A stretch of DNA of 64,000 nt from Microbacterium sp. (GTDB lineage: Bacteria; Actinomycetota; Actinomycetes; Actinomycetales; Microbacteriaceae). A program made the translations under genes and the position numbers. The stretch's first letter is position 1; every line of letters begins with the position of its first letter. Of this stretch, positions 16,124-23,994 are shown piece by piece. The notes under the pieces were generated by a model, which was not told the DNA's origin, searched no databases, and worked only from the letters and a program-made list of their open reading frames with translations. Where the stretch lies: the NCBI GenBank assembly GCA_002703245.1, contig NZTV01000111.1:1-64000 (forward strand). Direction: 5' to 3'.

Positions 16124-17019
16124 CCTCCGTCAGCAGCCCCCCGGTCGCGCCCACGCCGGAACCCCCCGCACAGCCCGACACCTCGGCGCAGCTGCAGAGC
16201 ACGATGCGCAAGCAGGCCGCGACGGGAGCGCTGAAGGCGTTCCTGTGGGGGCTGGGCACGTTCCTCGGCACGATCGTCGCCGTGTTGGTGATCTGGGTCG
16301 GCGTGCTGTGGATCTTCCAGATCTCGCCGCTGATCGCCAAGGGGCCGGTCGACGTGTGGAACTTCCTCTTCGAGGTGCCCGCCGCCGAAGCCAACCGGGA
16401 GATGATCTTCGGCAACCTCATGGTCACCCTCGGCGACGCCGCGATCGGCTTCATCGCCGGCCTCGTCGTGGCCACCCTCGGGGCCACCGTCTTCCAGCTG
16501 AACAAGGGCATCGAACACGCTCTCATGCCGGTCGCGATGCTGCTGCGCTCGGTGCCGCTGGTCGCCATGGCGCCGGTGATCATCCTCATCTTCGGCCGCG
16601 ACTTCTGGACCCTCGCCGTCATCGGCGGCATCGTGGTGCTGTTCCCCGCCCTGGTGAACATCTCCTTCGGGCTGCGCTCCGCATCCCCCCAGATGAACGA
16701 CCTCGTCGACGTCTACGGCGGCGGAGCCTGGACGAAGCTGCAGAAGGTCGCGATGCCCACCTCGTTGCCGGCGTTCTTCGCGGCCGTGCGCATCTCGGTG
16801 CCCGGCGCGATCACCGGCGCACTGCTGGCCGAATGGCTGGCCGTCGGCGGCGGCATCGGCGGATCGATCGCCGGGTACGTGCCGCAGGCGCAGTTCAGCG
16901 CGCTGTGGACTTCGGTGGTCGCCGTCACGGCGGTATCGCTTATCCTCTACAACGTCGTCCAGATCGTGGAAGACGTCGTTTTGGCCCGTATGGGCATGCA
17001 CCCTCAGAAGGGCGTTTGA
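16120..17019 (+). CDS. ABC transporter permease 2
   Basis: This is the second membrane subunit (299 aa) of the importer. A Pro/Ser-rich cytoplasmic N-terminus (residues 1-30) precedes the hydrophobic helix FLGTIVAVLVIWVGVLWIFQ. The coupling loop contains DLVDVYGGGAWTKLQKVAMP, parallel to that of permease 1. The ATG at 16120 overlaps the previous stop (ATGA); longer in-frame starts lie inside permease 1 and are rejected. The stop is 4 nt from the deaminase-like gene, linking uptake to deamination. Confidence 0.9.
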   Translation: MTSVSSPPVAPTPEPPAQPDTSAQLQSTMRKQAATGALKAFLWGLGTFLGTIVAVLVIWVGVLWIFQISPLIAKGPVDVWNFLFEVPAAEANREMIFGNLMVTLGDAAIGFIAGLVVATLGATVFQLNKGIEHALMPVAMLLRSVPLVAMAPVIILIFGRDFWTLAVIGGIVVLFPALVNISFGLRSASPQMNDLVDVYGGGAWTKLQKVAMPTSLPAFFAAVRISVPGAITGALLAEWLAVGGGIGGSIAGYVPQAQFSALWTSVVAVTAVSLILYNVVQIVEDVVLARMGMHPQKGV

Positions 17020-17023
17020 TCGC

Positions 17024-18061
17024 TTGAGCACCACCGACCTCGCCGCCTTCGCCCACGGGCTCCCCAAGGCGGAACTCCACCTGCACCTCGAAGGCACCCT
17101 GGAACCCGAGCTGAAGTTCGCCCTCGCGGCGAAGAACGGGATCACGCTGGACCAGAAGACCGTCGAAGACGTGAAGGCCAGCTACGACTTCACCGACCTG
17201 ACGAGTTTCCTGGCCGTGTACTACCCGGCGATGCAGGTGTTGCAGACCGCGGACGACTTCCACGACCTCGCGTGGGCGTACCTCCAGCGCGCGAAGGCGC
17301 AGGGCGTCGTGCACGTCGAGATGTTCTTCGACCCGCAGGCCCACACCAGCCGGGGGGTGCCCTTCGCCGAGGTCATCACCGGGTACCGCCGCGCGGCCGT
17401 CCGGGCGCAGGACGAGCTGGACATCTCGGCCGAACTCATCCTGTGCTTCCTGCGTGACTTCTCCGCCGAGTATGCGATGGCCACCCTCATGGAAGCGCTG
17501 CCCTACAAGGCGTGGATCGTCGGGGTCGGACTCGACTCCGACGAGCGGGGAAACCCGCCGGAGAAGTTCGCCGCCGTGTTCGCCCGCGCCCGCGCCGAGG
17601 GCTTCTTCCTCACGATGCACTGCGACATCGACCAGGTCGGCTCGATCGACAACATCCGCACGGTGCTCGAAGACATCCAGGTCGATCGAATCGATCACGG
17701 CACGAACATCGTCGAAGACCCCGCGCTCGTCGACGCCGCCATCGCAAAGGGCATCGGTTTCACCACCTGCCCCGTGTCGAACTCGTTCGTCACCGACCAG
17801 ATGAAAAGCGAGGAGATCGTCTCGCTGCTGCGCAAGGGCGCCCGTGTCATGGTCAACTCCGACGACCCCGCCTACTTCGGCGGATACGTCGGCGACAACT
17901 ACGTGGCGCTCGCCGAGCAGGCCGGCCTCACGGCGACCGACCTGGTGCAGTTGGCGATCAACTCGTTCGAGGCCTCGTGGCTGACCGCACGCCGCCGCGA
18001 GGCGTTCGTGCAGGACGTGCGCGACTACGCCGCCGCCGCCGGCGTCGCGCTTCCCGTCTGA
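17024..18061 (+). CDS. adenine/adenosine deaminase-family protein with altered HAGE motif
   Basis: This 345-aa TIM-barrel protein opens PKAELHLHLEGTLEPELKFAL and keeps FFDPQAHTSRGVPF and NSDDPAYFGGYVGDNYVAL, which place it nearest to the bacterial adenine deaminases (adenine to hypoxanthine). The usual HAGE motif, whose Glu is the proton donor, reads H199-C-D-I-D here, so the canonical Glu is absent; D201 or D203 might substitute. The start is TTG at 17024, because no ATG or GTG occurs between the permease stop and the metal-binding motif. It is co-transcribed with the ABC importer. Adenine or a modified adenine as substrate is plausible but uncertain. Confidence 0.8.
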   Translation: MSTTDLAAFAHGLPKAELHLHLEGTLEPELKFALAAKNGITLDQKTVEDVKASYDFTDLTSFLAVYYPAMQVLQTADDFHDLAWAYLQRAKAQGVVHVEMFFDPQAHTSRGVPFAEVITGYRRAAVRAQDELDISAELILCFLRDFSAEYAMATLMEALPYKAWIVGVGLDSDERGNPPEKFAAVFARARAEGFFLTMHCDIDQVGSIDNIRTVLEDIQVDRIDHGTNIVEDPALVDAAIAKGIGFTTCPVSNSFVTDQMKSEEIVSLLRKGARVMVNSDDPAYFGGYVGDNYVALAEQAGLTATDLVQLAINSFEASWLTARRREAFVQDVRDYAAAAGVALPV

Positions 18062-18070
18062 GGCCGAGCC

Positions 18071-18703
18071 GTGACCAGCGCCACGCTCCCCGTCGGTCCC
18101 GCCGTCGGCGGGCGCACGGCCGGCGCGGACGTCGACGAGTCCGGGCGCCGCCTGGGAGCCCACATCCGCCACCTGCGCAAAGCGCACGGGCTGACCCTCG
18201 TGCAGGTCGCGGAGGCCACGGGGCTGTCGCACCCGTTCCTCAGCCAACTCGAGCGGGGACTCGCGCAGCCGAGCCTCGGCTCCCTGCGCCGGATCGCGGT
18301 GGCGTTGCAGACGAGTCCGATCGAACTGGTCGCCGCCGCCGACGAGCCCGCCCACGACCTCCCCGCCGTGGAGATCCAGCGCCGCGATGAGCCTGCCGGC
18401 ACGACGGTGCCGGATGGCTTCGCCTCGGGCACCGCGCGGCTGCTCGCCGCGGCATCGCGTCCGCTGCACCCGCTCGAGATCAGCGCCGCCGCCACCGAAC
18501 CCGGGGAGGCGTTCCAGCATCCCGAAGACGAGTTCGTCTACGTCGTCGAGGGTGCGGTGTTTCTCGACCTCGACGGCGACGTGCGCACCATGCACGTCGG
18601 TGACTCCGCGTACTACGCCGGAGGTGTCGCCCACCGCTGGTGGTCGGCCGACGGCGCCCCCTACCGGCTGGGCGTCGTCAAGCAGGGCACTCGCCGCGCC
18701 TGA
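18071..18703 (+). CDS. XRE-family regulator with C-terminal cupin
   Basis: This 210-aa protein has a helix-turn-helix (about residues 27-80: LGAHIRHLRKAHGLTLVQVA ... HPFLSQLERG) followed by a cupin barrel (about residues 130-205: FQHPEDEFVYVVEGAV ... GDSAYYAGGVAHRWW). Such proteins sense small ligands through the cupin; PuuR-like members control amine or nitrogen catabolism. The GTG start is 9 nt after the deaminase-like gene, so it is last in the ABC-deaminase operon and may control it. A similar regulator ends the xdh operon (44216-44800). Confidence 0.88.
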   Translation: MTSATLPVGPAVGGRTAGADVDESGRRLGAHIRHLRKAHGLTLVQVAEATGLSHPFLSQLERGLAQPSLGSLRRIAVALQTSPIELVAAADEPAHDLPAVEIQRRDEPAGTTVPDGFASGTARLLAAASRPLHPLEISAAATEPGEAFQHPEDEFVYVVEGAVFLDLDGDVRTMHVGDSAYYAGGVAHRWWSADGAPYRLGVVKQGTRRA

Positions 18704-18739
18704 CCCGGGCGCGGCCGCCCCGCGCCCGCGCCCGCGCAC

Positions 18740-18815
18740 GAATTCAGGTTGGCTCCGTTCGGGTGCGCGGTTCCGGCTGGCATAAGGGGCTTGACCCGAG
18801 CGCCAGCCTGAATTC
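18740..18815. repeat. TCAGGCTGGC palindromic repeat, copy 1
   Basis: Arms GAATTCAGGTTGGC (18740-18753) and GCCAGCCTGAATTC (18802-18815) pair with a single G-T wobble around a 48-nt loop. It is the first of two tandem copies in the 330-bp gap 18704-19033 between convergent genes; it probably works as a bidirectional terminator/REP. Confidence 0.75.
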
Positions 18816-18884
18816 GGGCACGGGTGGGGCTGGTGCCCCCGCGTCGAACACCGCCGGAGGGTCTCCGGCAAGTGCCGTGCCATA

Positions 18885-18956
18885 ACTCAGGCTGGCCGCG
18901 AGTGCTGTCGCCGGTTTGGCCGGTTGTGGGCCCGGCGCCGCGCTGCCAGCCTGAGT
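18885..18956. repeat. TCAGGCTGGC palindromic repeat, copy 2
   Basis: Arms ACTCAGGCTGGC (18885-18896) and GCCAGCCTGAGT (18945-18956) are perfectly complementary around a 48-nt loop, the same loop length as copy 1. The rest of the 18704-19033 gap shows no gene. Confidence 0.78.
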
Positions 18957-19033
18957 AAGGGCGCGAGGGCGACTCGAGCCGGCGGCAACTCGGCCCCCGG
19001 CGTCCCGGTCACCGGCGCGACCGGGACGGGTGC

Positions 19034-19624
19034 TCAGGAGTCGCCGCGAGCGTTGTAGACGAGGCTCTCGCTGGCGCCGTAGGCGCGGTAGACCTCGAGG
19101 GCCTCGTCTCGGGCGACGCCGATGGTCACGTCGATCCCGCGGGCGCGGAACTGGTCGGCCCAGTCGGCCACGACCGGGCCTTCGTCGAATCCGGTCAGTT
19201 CCTCGAGCTCGGGTCCGTCACCGGCGACGACGAGGGAGCGCACGCCACTCCACATGGTCGCCCCGTAGCACTGGACGCAGGGTCGCCAGTTGACGATCAG
19301 CGCCAACCGGGCACCGTCCTCGCCGAGGTTCCACCGTCCCAGGGCGCGCTGTGCGAGGGCGAGGGCCATCACCTCGGCGTGGCCGGAGGTGACGCCGGTG
19401 CTGAGCACCACGTTCACCCCCACCGACACCAGCTCGCCCGTCGACTCGTCCACGACGATCGCGGCGAACGGACCGCCGTTGCCGGCGCGCCAGTTGCGAT
19501 CTGCGAGGTCGTTGACCAGCGCCATCCGGTCGGCGTCGGTCGCGAGCGTGCGCGGGAGCGCCTCAAGGTCCGACGTGAGCCACTCGGGCAGGGTCATCGT
19601 GTAGGTGGTGGCGAGCTCGGGCAT
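19034..19624 (-). CDS. cytidine/deoxycytidylate deaminase-fold nucleoside deaminase (guanine deaminase-like)
   Basis: This 196-aa zinc deaminase has the HAE motif (TSGHAEVMALALAQ) and the second zinc ligand pair in NWRPCVQCYGATMW, i.e. PCxxC. The arrangement GGPFAAIVVD ... HAE ... PCxxCxGA resembles bacterial GuaD-type guanine deaminases and tRNA adenosine deaminases. At this length, and beside purine genes, a free-base or nucleoside deaminase such as guanine to xanthine is most plausible. It would feed xanthine to the xanthine dehydrogenase at 44.8-48.5 kb. It is convergent with the XRE-cupin gene across two palindromic repeats. Confidence 0.8.
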   Translation of the reverse strand: MPELATTYTMTLPEWLTSDLEALPRTLATDADRMALVNDLADRNWRAGNGGPFAAIVVDESTGELVSVGVNVVLSTGVTSGHAEVMALALAQRALGRWNLGEDGARLALIVNWRPCVQCYGATMWSGVRSLVVAGDGPELEELTGFDEGPVVADWADQFRARGIDVTIGVARDEALEVYRAYGASESLVYNARGDS

Positions 19625-19736
19625 GGGGATCTTCCTTCGTGCGGGGACACCTCGACGCTAACCCGCTCAGATTTCACTCCATCGGTGCCCGTGTTTCCGC
19701 CGCGTATCGCGTCGCCGATCGGGTGCAGGCGCCGGG

Positions 19737-20975
19737 TCAGGCGCGCGTGGAGCGGGGGCGCGTGAGCACCCCCACGCCGACGCCGAGGGCCGCGAGCACG
19801 CCCGCGGCGGTGACGACCAGACCGAAGGCGGCCGTGGATCCGCCCTCCGCCGCGAGCGCACCGCCGAGAGAGGTGCCGACGGCGACGCCCATGACGACGC
19901 CGCTGCCGGTGAGGGTCATGAGGATGCCGGCACGGCCGGGTTGCGCGATCGAACCGGCGACGCTGAAGATCGTGAGCAGGGCCGGGCCCTGGAACGCACC
20001 CGCGAGGACGGCCCACACCAGCAGGATCCCGACGTTCGGCGCGAGCATCATCCCCACCGCGCCCAGAGCCATCCCGACGCCCGCGAGGACCCAGCGGGTG
20101 GCGAAACCGATCCGGTCGGGCACGGTGACCATCGCCACGGTGGCCACGGCCGAACCGACGGCCATCACCGCGTAGAGCAGGCTGCCGGAGTCTCCGAGCC
20201 CGTTGGCCAGCGCGAAGGAGGTCAGGCCTGCCTGGCTGGCTCCGAAGAAGGTGCCCATCGCGAGCATCCCGCCGAGGACGAGCGCGCCGATGGTGCGGCG
20301 CGCTGCGGCCGAGACGGGCACGACGGCCTCGTCGGAGGCCGCCTCCGACGCCGGATCCATGCGGGGGGCGGTGAATCGTGCGGACGGGTGCAGGGCGAAC
20401 TGCGTGACGAACACGGCGATCAGCGCCGCGGCCGACAGCAGCGCGGCCTCGGGTGAGACGGTCACGGCGAGGATGCCGACCAGCGCCGGACCGACGATGT
20501 ACACGACCTCGTCGGTGACGCCCTCGAACGCGAATGCGGCGGAGAGGTCGTCGTGGCTCATCGCCATCCACCGCACGCGCGACAGGGGGCCGACCTGGGG
20601 GAGGGAGAGCCCGGTCGCCCCGGCCAACGCGATGAGGACGGCGTCGGGTGCGTCGGCGATCGTGGCGACGAAGGCCACTGCGAAGGCGACGTTCAGCACG
20701 ACTCCGGTCAGCAGCACGGGGCGCTGTCCGAACCGGTCGGTGAGCGCGCCGCTGGTGGGGGCGCCGATCGCTTCGCCGAGGGCGGCGGCGGCAGCGGCGA
20801 TCCCGGCGAGGGCGATGGACCCGGTGGATGCGGTGGTGAGCGTCAGGATCGCCAGCGGCATCATCGACAGCGGGAGCCGCCCGAGAGAGGTCGCGACGAG
20901 ATAGCCCCACCCGGCGCGGGCGGGGAGGGCGCGGTAGACCGCGAGCGCGGATCGCGCAGAGGTGTCTGCAGACAT
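19737..20975 (-). CDS. MFS transporter
   Basis: This 412-aa membrane protein has about 12 hydrophobic segments in two halves joined by a charged central loop (RMDPASEAASDEAVVPV, near residues 190-210). The GALTDRFGQRP sequence between helices 2 and 3 is the standard MFS motif A. The organisation suits a drug- or metabolite-exporting MFS protein. The ATG at 20975 is chosen because the longer upstream extension lacks membrane or MFS character. The substrate is unknown. It lies 112 nt upstream of the deaminase on the same strand, so joint transcription is possible. Confidence 0.85.
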   Translation of the reverse strand: MSADTSARSALAVYRALPARAGWGYLVATSLGRLPLSMMPLAILTLTTASTGSIALAGIAAAAAALGEAIGAPTSGALTDRFGQRPVLLTGVVLNVAFAVAFVATIADAPDAVLIALAGATGLSLPQVGPLSRVRWMAMSHDDLSAAFAFEGVTDEVVYIVGPALVGILAVTVSPEAALLSAAALIAVFVTQFALHPSARFTAPRMDPASEAASDEAVVPVSAAARRTIGALVLGGMLAMGTFFGASQAGLTSFALANGLGDSGSLLYAVMAVGSAVATVAMVTVPDRIGFATRWVLAGVGMALGAVGMMLAPNVGILLVWAVLAGAFQGPALLTIFSVAGSIAQPGRAGILMTLTGSGVVMGVAVGTSLGGALAAEGGSTAAFGLVVTAAGVLAALGVGVGVLTRPRSTRA

Positions 20976-21072
20976 GGTGGGTCGCTTTCTGATGTCTCCC
21001 CCGGCCCGGAGAACATCGATTGCCCACTGGTGTGATCGTTGCGCCGATTCTATCCGAGCGGCCGCGGTCTCA

Positions 21073-21420
21073 TCAGCGGCCTGAGGCGGTCGCGCAGTCG
21101 ACGCACCGGGTCGCGTCGGGGCGGACCTCCAGTCGCGCGACAGGTATGGCGCGTCCACAGGTGAGGCACACACCGTAGGTGCCGGATGCGCGGCGCCCGA
21201 GCGCCGCGTCGATGTCGTCCAGCTCGGTCGATGCGGCCGCCCGCAGCCCTTCCAGCCGCGACCACTCGACGGACAGCGTCACCCCTTCGGGGTCGTGTTC
21301 GTCGTCGGCCGACTCGGCGCCACGGTCGCCCCGTAGCTCGGCGATGTCGTCGGTGATGTGGGCGAGGCGTCGCGCGACGTCGGCGCGTCGTCGGCGGAGG
21401 TGTTCGTCGGGACCGGTCAC
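21073..21420 (-). CDS. DksA/TraR-type zinc-finger protein
   Basis: This 115-aa protein has a long helical N-terminal half (residues 1-75, coiled-coil-like, rich in Arg, Asp and Glu) and a C-terminal four-cysteine zinc finger: YGVCLTCGRAIPVARLEVRP followed by CVDC. This is the RNA-polymerase secondary-channel binding architecture of DksA/TraR, in the short form common in actinobacteria. Its role is probably transcriptional modulation during stress. No operon partner is evident. Confidence 0.85.
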   Translation of the reverse strand: MTGPDEHLRRRRADVARRLAHITDDIAELRGDRGAESADDEHDPEGVTLSVEWSRLEGLRAAASTELDDIDAALGRRASGTYGVCLTCGRAIPVARLEVRPDATRCVDCATASGR

Positions 21421-21483
21421 GGCGTCGATGCTCCTTGCACCCCCCGACCCTACGTCGGCGGGTGGACATCGTCGCCGGTGCGA

Positions 21484-22050
21484 TCAGTCGCGCAAGACGG
21501 AGTGCTGTTCGCCGCGGGCCGGGGGCACGTACGTGCAGGTCTCGCCGGCGCACCGTTCGGGCTTCCGGCGGGAGAACCGTCGAGCAAGCGCGCAGCCGAC
21601 GCAGATGCCGAAGGCCGCTTCGAGGAACAGCAGCGCGAGACACATCCCGCAGACCGCTTGGGCGATGAGGGCGGGTAGACCGAGCCAGCCGAGGCTGAGG
21701 CATCCCAGCATCGCCATCCCGAAGCCGAGCCCCCACGCCAGGACCTTCGGGCGGGCGTCGACCCACTCGGGACGTTGCGCCCGGGTGATGAGGGTGCCGA
21801 TCACGAGCGTCGGGGTGTATCTCGTGCCGAGGAAGAGCCGTGTCATCATCTCGACCGCGAAGATGATGCCGAACAGGCGCATCGGGTCCAGATCACCCGT
21901 GGCGACGCCCCACATCCACGCGGCGAAGCCCGCCAGGAACAGGATGCCCGCCGACGCGCGGACCGCCCGCTCGTTGACCACGGGTCGGTCGATGCCCTCG
22001 ACCCATTCGCCGATCGCGGGTTTCTCTGCCTGCGGGAGAGCGGTGTCCAT
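21484..22050 (-). CDS. DUF4395 membrane protein
   Basis: This 188-aa protein has about four hydrophobic helices (including ASAGILFLAGFAAWMWGVAT and LPALIAQAVCGMCLALLFLE) and the C-terminal motif FGICVGC followed by a Cys-containing tail (ERCAGETCTYV). This pattern is typical of DUF4395 proteins, which often lie beside rhodaneses and sulfurtransferases. It starts immediately at the edge of a perfect CsoR-type palindrome shared with the divergent Cys-protein/rhodanese pair, so all three are probably induced together by copper or reactive sulfur species. Its molecular function is not established. Confidence 0.85.
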   Translation of the reverse strand: MDTALPQAEKPAIGEWVEGIDRPVVNERAVRASAGILFLAGFAAWMWGVATGDLDPMRLFGIIFAVEMMTRLFLGTRYTPTLVIGTLITRAQRPEWVDARPKVLAWGLGFGMAMLGCLSLGWLGLPALIAQAVCGMCLALLFLEAAFGICVGCALARRFSRRKPERCAGETCTYVPPARGEQHSVLRD

Positions 22051-22084
22051 GGCTCCACTATACCCCCGGGGGTATAGTGGAGCC
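22051..22084. promoter_or_regulatory. CsoR/CstR-type operator, perfect 34-bp palindrome
   Basis: The half-site GGCTCCACTATACCCCC is followed directly by its exact reverse complement. The core TACCCCCGGGGGTA is the signature of CsoR-family (CsoR, CstR, RcnR) operators. TATAGT, which reads identically on both strands of the dyad, gives each divergent promoter a -10 hexamer inside the operator. Binding would block transcription of the DUF4395 gene (left) and of the Cys protein/rhodanese genes (right). The CsoR-family regulator itself is not in the window. Confidence 0.85.
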
Positions 22085-22116
22085 GAAACGCGACAGACGA
22101 AGGAAGGGTGGCGACC

Positions 22117-22248
22117 ATGTGCGCTCCTGCGACATGCGACCGATGCGGCAAGACGACCTGGGCCGGATGCGGTCAGCACATCGACGAGGCGCTGGCCGGC
22201 GTCCCGGTCGACCGGCGATGCGTGGGGCACGACGATGCGGCGGCGTGA
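22117..22248 (+). CDS. 43-aa cysteine-rich small protein
   Basis: This short frame begins ATG with an AGGAAGG Shine-Dalgarno at 22101-22107 and encodes MCAPATCDRCGKTTWAGCGQ followed by a helical HIDEALAGVP segment. It has five cysteines, including a CDRC pair that could bind zinc or copper, or accept sulfane sulfur. It is the first gene rightward of the CsoR-type operator and overlaps the rhodanese start by 14 bp. I recognise no named family, but tiny proteins of this kind occur beside rhodanese genes. Codon bias and the strong ribosome-binding site support it being real. Confidence 0.75.
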   Translation: MCAPATCDRCGKTTWAGCGQHIDEALAGVPVDRRCVGHDDAAA

Positions 22249-22609
22249 CCTGCGCGCGGTGGTCGCGCTCGCGGCGGCCATCGCTCTGACGGCGACGGTG
22301 GCCGGATGTGCGGGAGGAAGCCCCGCTTCCATCGCCGTCACCGACGAGACCGTCGTGGTCGACGTCCGCACGCCGGCGGAGTATGCCGAGGGTCACCTCG
22401 AGGGTGCCGTGAACATCGACCTGCAGGACTCGGGCTTCGAGGAGGCGATCACGGCGCTCGACGACGACGGCCAGTACGTCGTCTACTGCCGCTCCGGCAA
22501 CCGATCCGCGCAGGCGGCGTCGCTGATGGAGGCCGAAGGGCTCGACGTCATCGATGCCGGAGGTGTCGACGAGGCCGCGGACGCCACCGGGCTTCCGATC
22601 CTCCCCTAG
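22235..22609 (+). CDS. rhodanese-like lipoprotein
   Basis: This 124-aa single-domain sulfurtransferase has an N-terminal Arg-rich signal and the lipobox VAGC (RDLRAVVALAAAIALTATVAGC), so it is exported and lipid-anchored. The mature domain has VVDVRTPAEYAEGHLEGAVN and the active-site loop YCRSGNRSAQA with the catalytic Cys at residue 85. Rhodaneses move sulfane sulfur between donors such as persulfides and acceptors. The ATG overlaps the upstream Cys-rich gene, and both sit under the CsoR-type operator; a role in persulfide or copper-stress handling at the cell surface is a reasonable inference. Confidence 0.88.
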   Translation: MRRRDLRAVVALAAAIALTATVAGCAGGSPASIAVTDETVVVDVRTPAEYAEGHLEGAVNIDLQDSGFEEAITALDDDGQYVVYCRSGNRSAQAASLMEAEGLDVIDAGGVDEAADATGLPILP

Positions 22610-22644
22610 CCGCGCGGCGGTCGCCGCGAGGGGATCGGGCCGGG

Positions 22645-23208
22645 TCAGACCGCCGAGCGGACGCCCTGCCAGATGTGCTTCTGGTTGACGGCGTCGATCG
22701 GGGTGTTCGCCAGATGGTTGGTGTAGTTCGACATCACCTTCTGAGCGATGCCGAGCACGACTTCGAGCACCTGCCGCTGCGTGTACCCGGCGTCGAGGAA
22801 GGTCTGCACGGTCTCCTCGCTCACGTCGCCTCGCTCGCGCACCATCGCGAGGACGAACGTGCGCAGCGCCTCGAGGTGTGCGGTGGGCAAGGGGGTGCCG
22901 TCGCGGAGGGCTTGCGTGATGGCGTCGTCGACGCCCATCCGCTGAGCCATCCCGGTGTGCGCGGGCACGCAATAGTGGCACTCGTGTTCGACGTTGATCG
23001 TCTGCCACACGACGGTGAGTTCGTCCTTGTCGAAGCTCGAGTCCATGAAGAGCCGGTGGAGGGTCTGGTACCCCTCGAGCAGCCCCGGCGCTTCGGCCAT
23101 CGTCGCGTGCAGGCCCGGGATGCGGCCGTTCTTCTTCCGGGAGGACTCGAGGAGGGGCTTCGAGGCGTCCGGGGCGGTGGTCTCATCGTGTCGGGTGAAC
23201 TCGACCAA
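22645..23208 (-). CDS. AhpD-like carboxymuconolactone decarboxylase family protein
   Basis: This 187-aa all-helical protein has the CxxC active-site motif in INVEHECHYCVPAHTGMA, with the Glu and His residues seen in AhpD-type peroxidase partners. It probably acts as a thiol-based peroxidase or reductase. The TTG at 23208 is taken as start because AAGGAG lies just upstream (23219-23214), and the frame upstream is low quality. It is divergent from a tetR gene across a shared operator, so it is likely the TetR target. Confidence 0.85.
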   Translation of the reverse strand: MVEFTRHDETTAPDASKPLLESSRKKNGRIPGLHATMAEAPGLLEGYQTLHRLFMDSSFDKDELTVVWQTINVEHECHYCVPAHTGMAQRMGVDDAITQALRDGTPLPTAHLEALRTFVLAMVRERGDVSEETVQTFLDAGYTQRQVLEVVLGIAQKVMSNYTNHLANTPIDAVNQKHIWQGVRSAV

Positions 23209-23264
23209 TGCTCGCTCCTTCGATCGGCGGACGCGTCGTTCGGGCGAACGCGCGCACTGTTGTG

Positions 23265-23276
23265 TACCGAACGGTA
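23265..23276. promoter_or_regulatory. probable TetR operator
   Basis: TACCG-AA-CGGTA is a 5-bp inverted repeat with a 2-nt spacer, centred in the 125-bp divergent gap between the AhpD-like gene and the tetR gene. Its size and place fit autoregulation plus control of the AhpD-like gene. Confidence 0.55.
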
Positions 23277-23333
23277 ACATACCTTCGTAGGGGCGACATG
23301 GACGCGTCGCCTCGAGGTTCCTAGGATGTGCGG

Positions 23334-23954
23334 ATGACGACGCAGAGCGAGACGACGACGATCGGTCGTCCGCGCCTCTTCGACGAGGAAGAGGTACTCG
23401 GCGTGTTGACCGACCTGTTCTGGCGGCAGGGGTATGCGCAGACATCGATGGCACAGATCGTCGAGGCGAGCGGGATGCACAAGCCCAGCCTGTACCGCGC
23501 GTTCGGATCGAAAGACGCCCTGTTCGCGCGCGTGCTGGAACGCTACCTCCGCGAACGCATGGACATGTTCGCCACCATGGTCGAGGCGTCCGGCCCCGGA
23601 ATCGCGGGCGTGCACCGCTTCCTCGACCTCTTCGAGGCGGATGCCGTGTCGGCTCGCGGACGCGACGGCTGCCTCATGGTCATGGCCTCGAGCGAGCTCC
23701 GCGGCGCCCTCCACGACCACGACTTCTCGAGTGACTACCGCGCGCAGATGCGCGAGCGCCTGTCGGTCCTGGTCGCACGGGCGCACCAGGATCCGCCACG
23801 CGACCCGGACGAACGCGACGACCTGGTGCGGACACGCACCGACCTTCTGACGACCTACCTGCTGGGGATGAACGTGATCATGAGGTCGGGCGCCCCCTCG
23901 GCCGAGATCCACGCCCACCTGCGCGCGCTCCACGCCACCGTCGACAGCTGGTGA
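23334..23954 (+). CDS. TetR-family transcriptional regulator
   Basis: This 206-aa repressor has a standard N-terminal helix-turn-helix (TIGRPRLFDEEEVLGVLTDL ... TSMAQIVEASGMHKPSLYRAFGSKDALF, residues 9-62) and a helical C-terminal ligand domain. The GMHKPSLYRAFGSK sequence resembles the AcrR/NemR-type branch that often responds to electrophiles or oxidants. The ATG at 23334 lies 6 nt after a -10-like TAGGAT (23322-23327), again leaderless. The divergent AhpD-like redox gene is its likely target. Confidence 0.9.
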   Translation: MTTQSETTTIGRPRLFDEEEVLGVLTDLFWRQGYAQTSMAQIVEASGMHKPSLYRAFGSKDALFARVLERYLRERMDMFATMVEASGPGIAGVHRFLDLFEADAVSARGRDGCLMVMASSELRGALHDHDFSSDYRAQMRERLSVLVARAHQDPPRDPDERDDLVRTRTDLLTTYLLGMNVIMRSGAPSAEIHAHLRALHATVDSW

Positions 23955-23994
23955 CCGACCGGCGCCGGCGGTCCCGACTGCTAACGTCGTCGGT

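Noticed and set aside
16940-18883. 647-codon minus-strand frame opposite the deaminase-like and XRE-cupin genes
   Set aside because: Low-complexity acidic/Gly-rich composition, no motif, and complete overlap with supported genes.
22051-22084. Terminator between DUF4395 and the small Cys protein
   Set aside because: The palindrome lies between divergent starts, not gene ends, has no loop and carries the CsoR core plus -10 hexamers.
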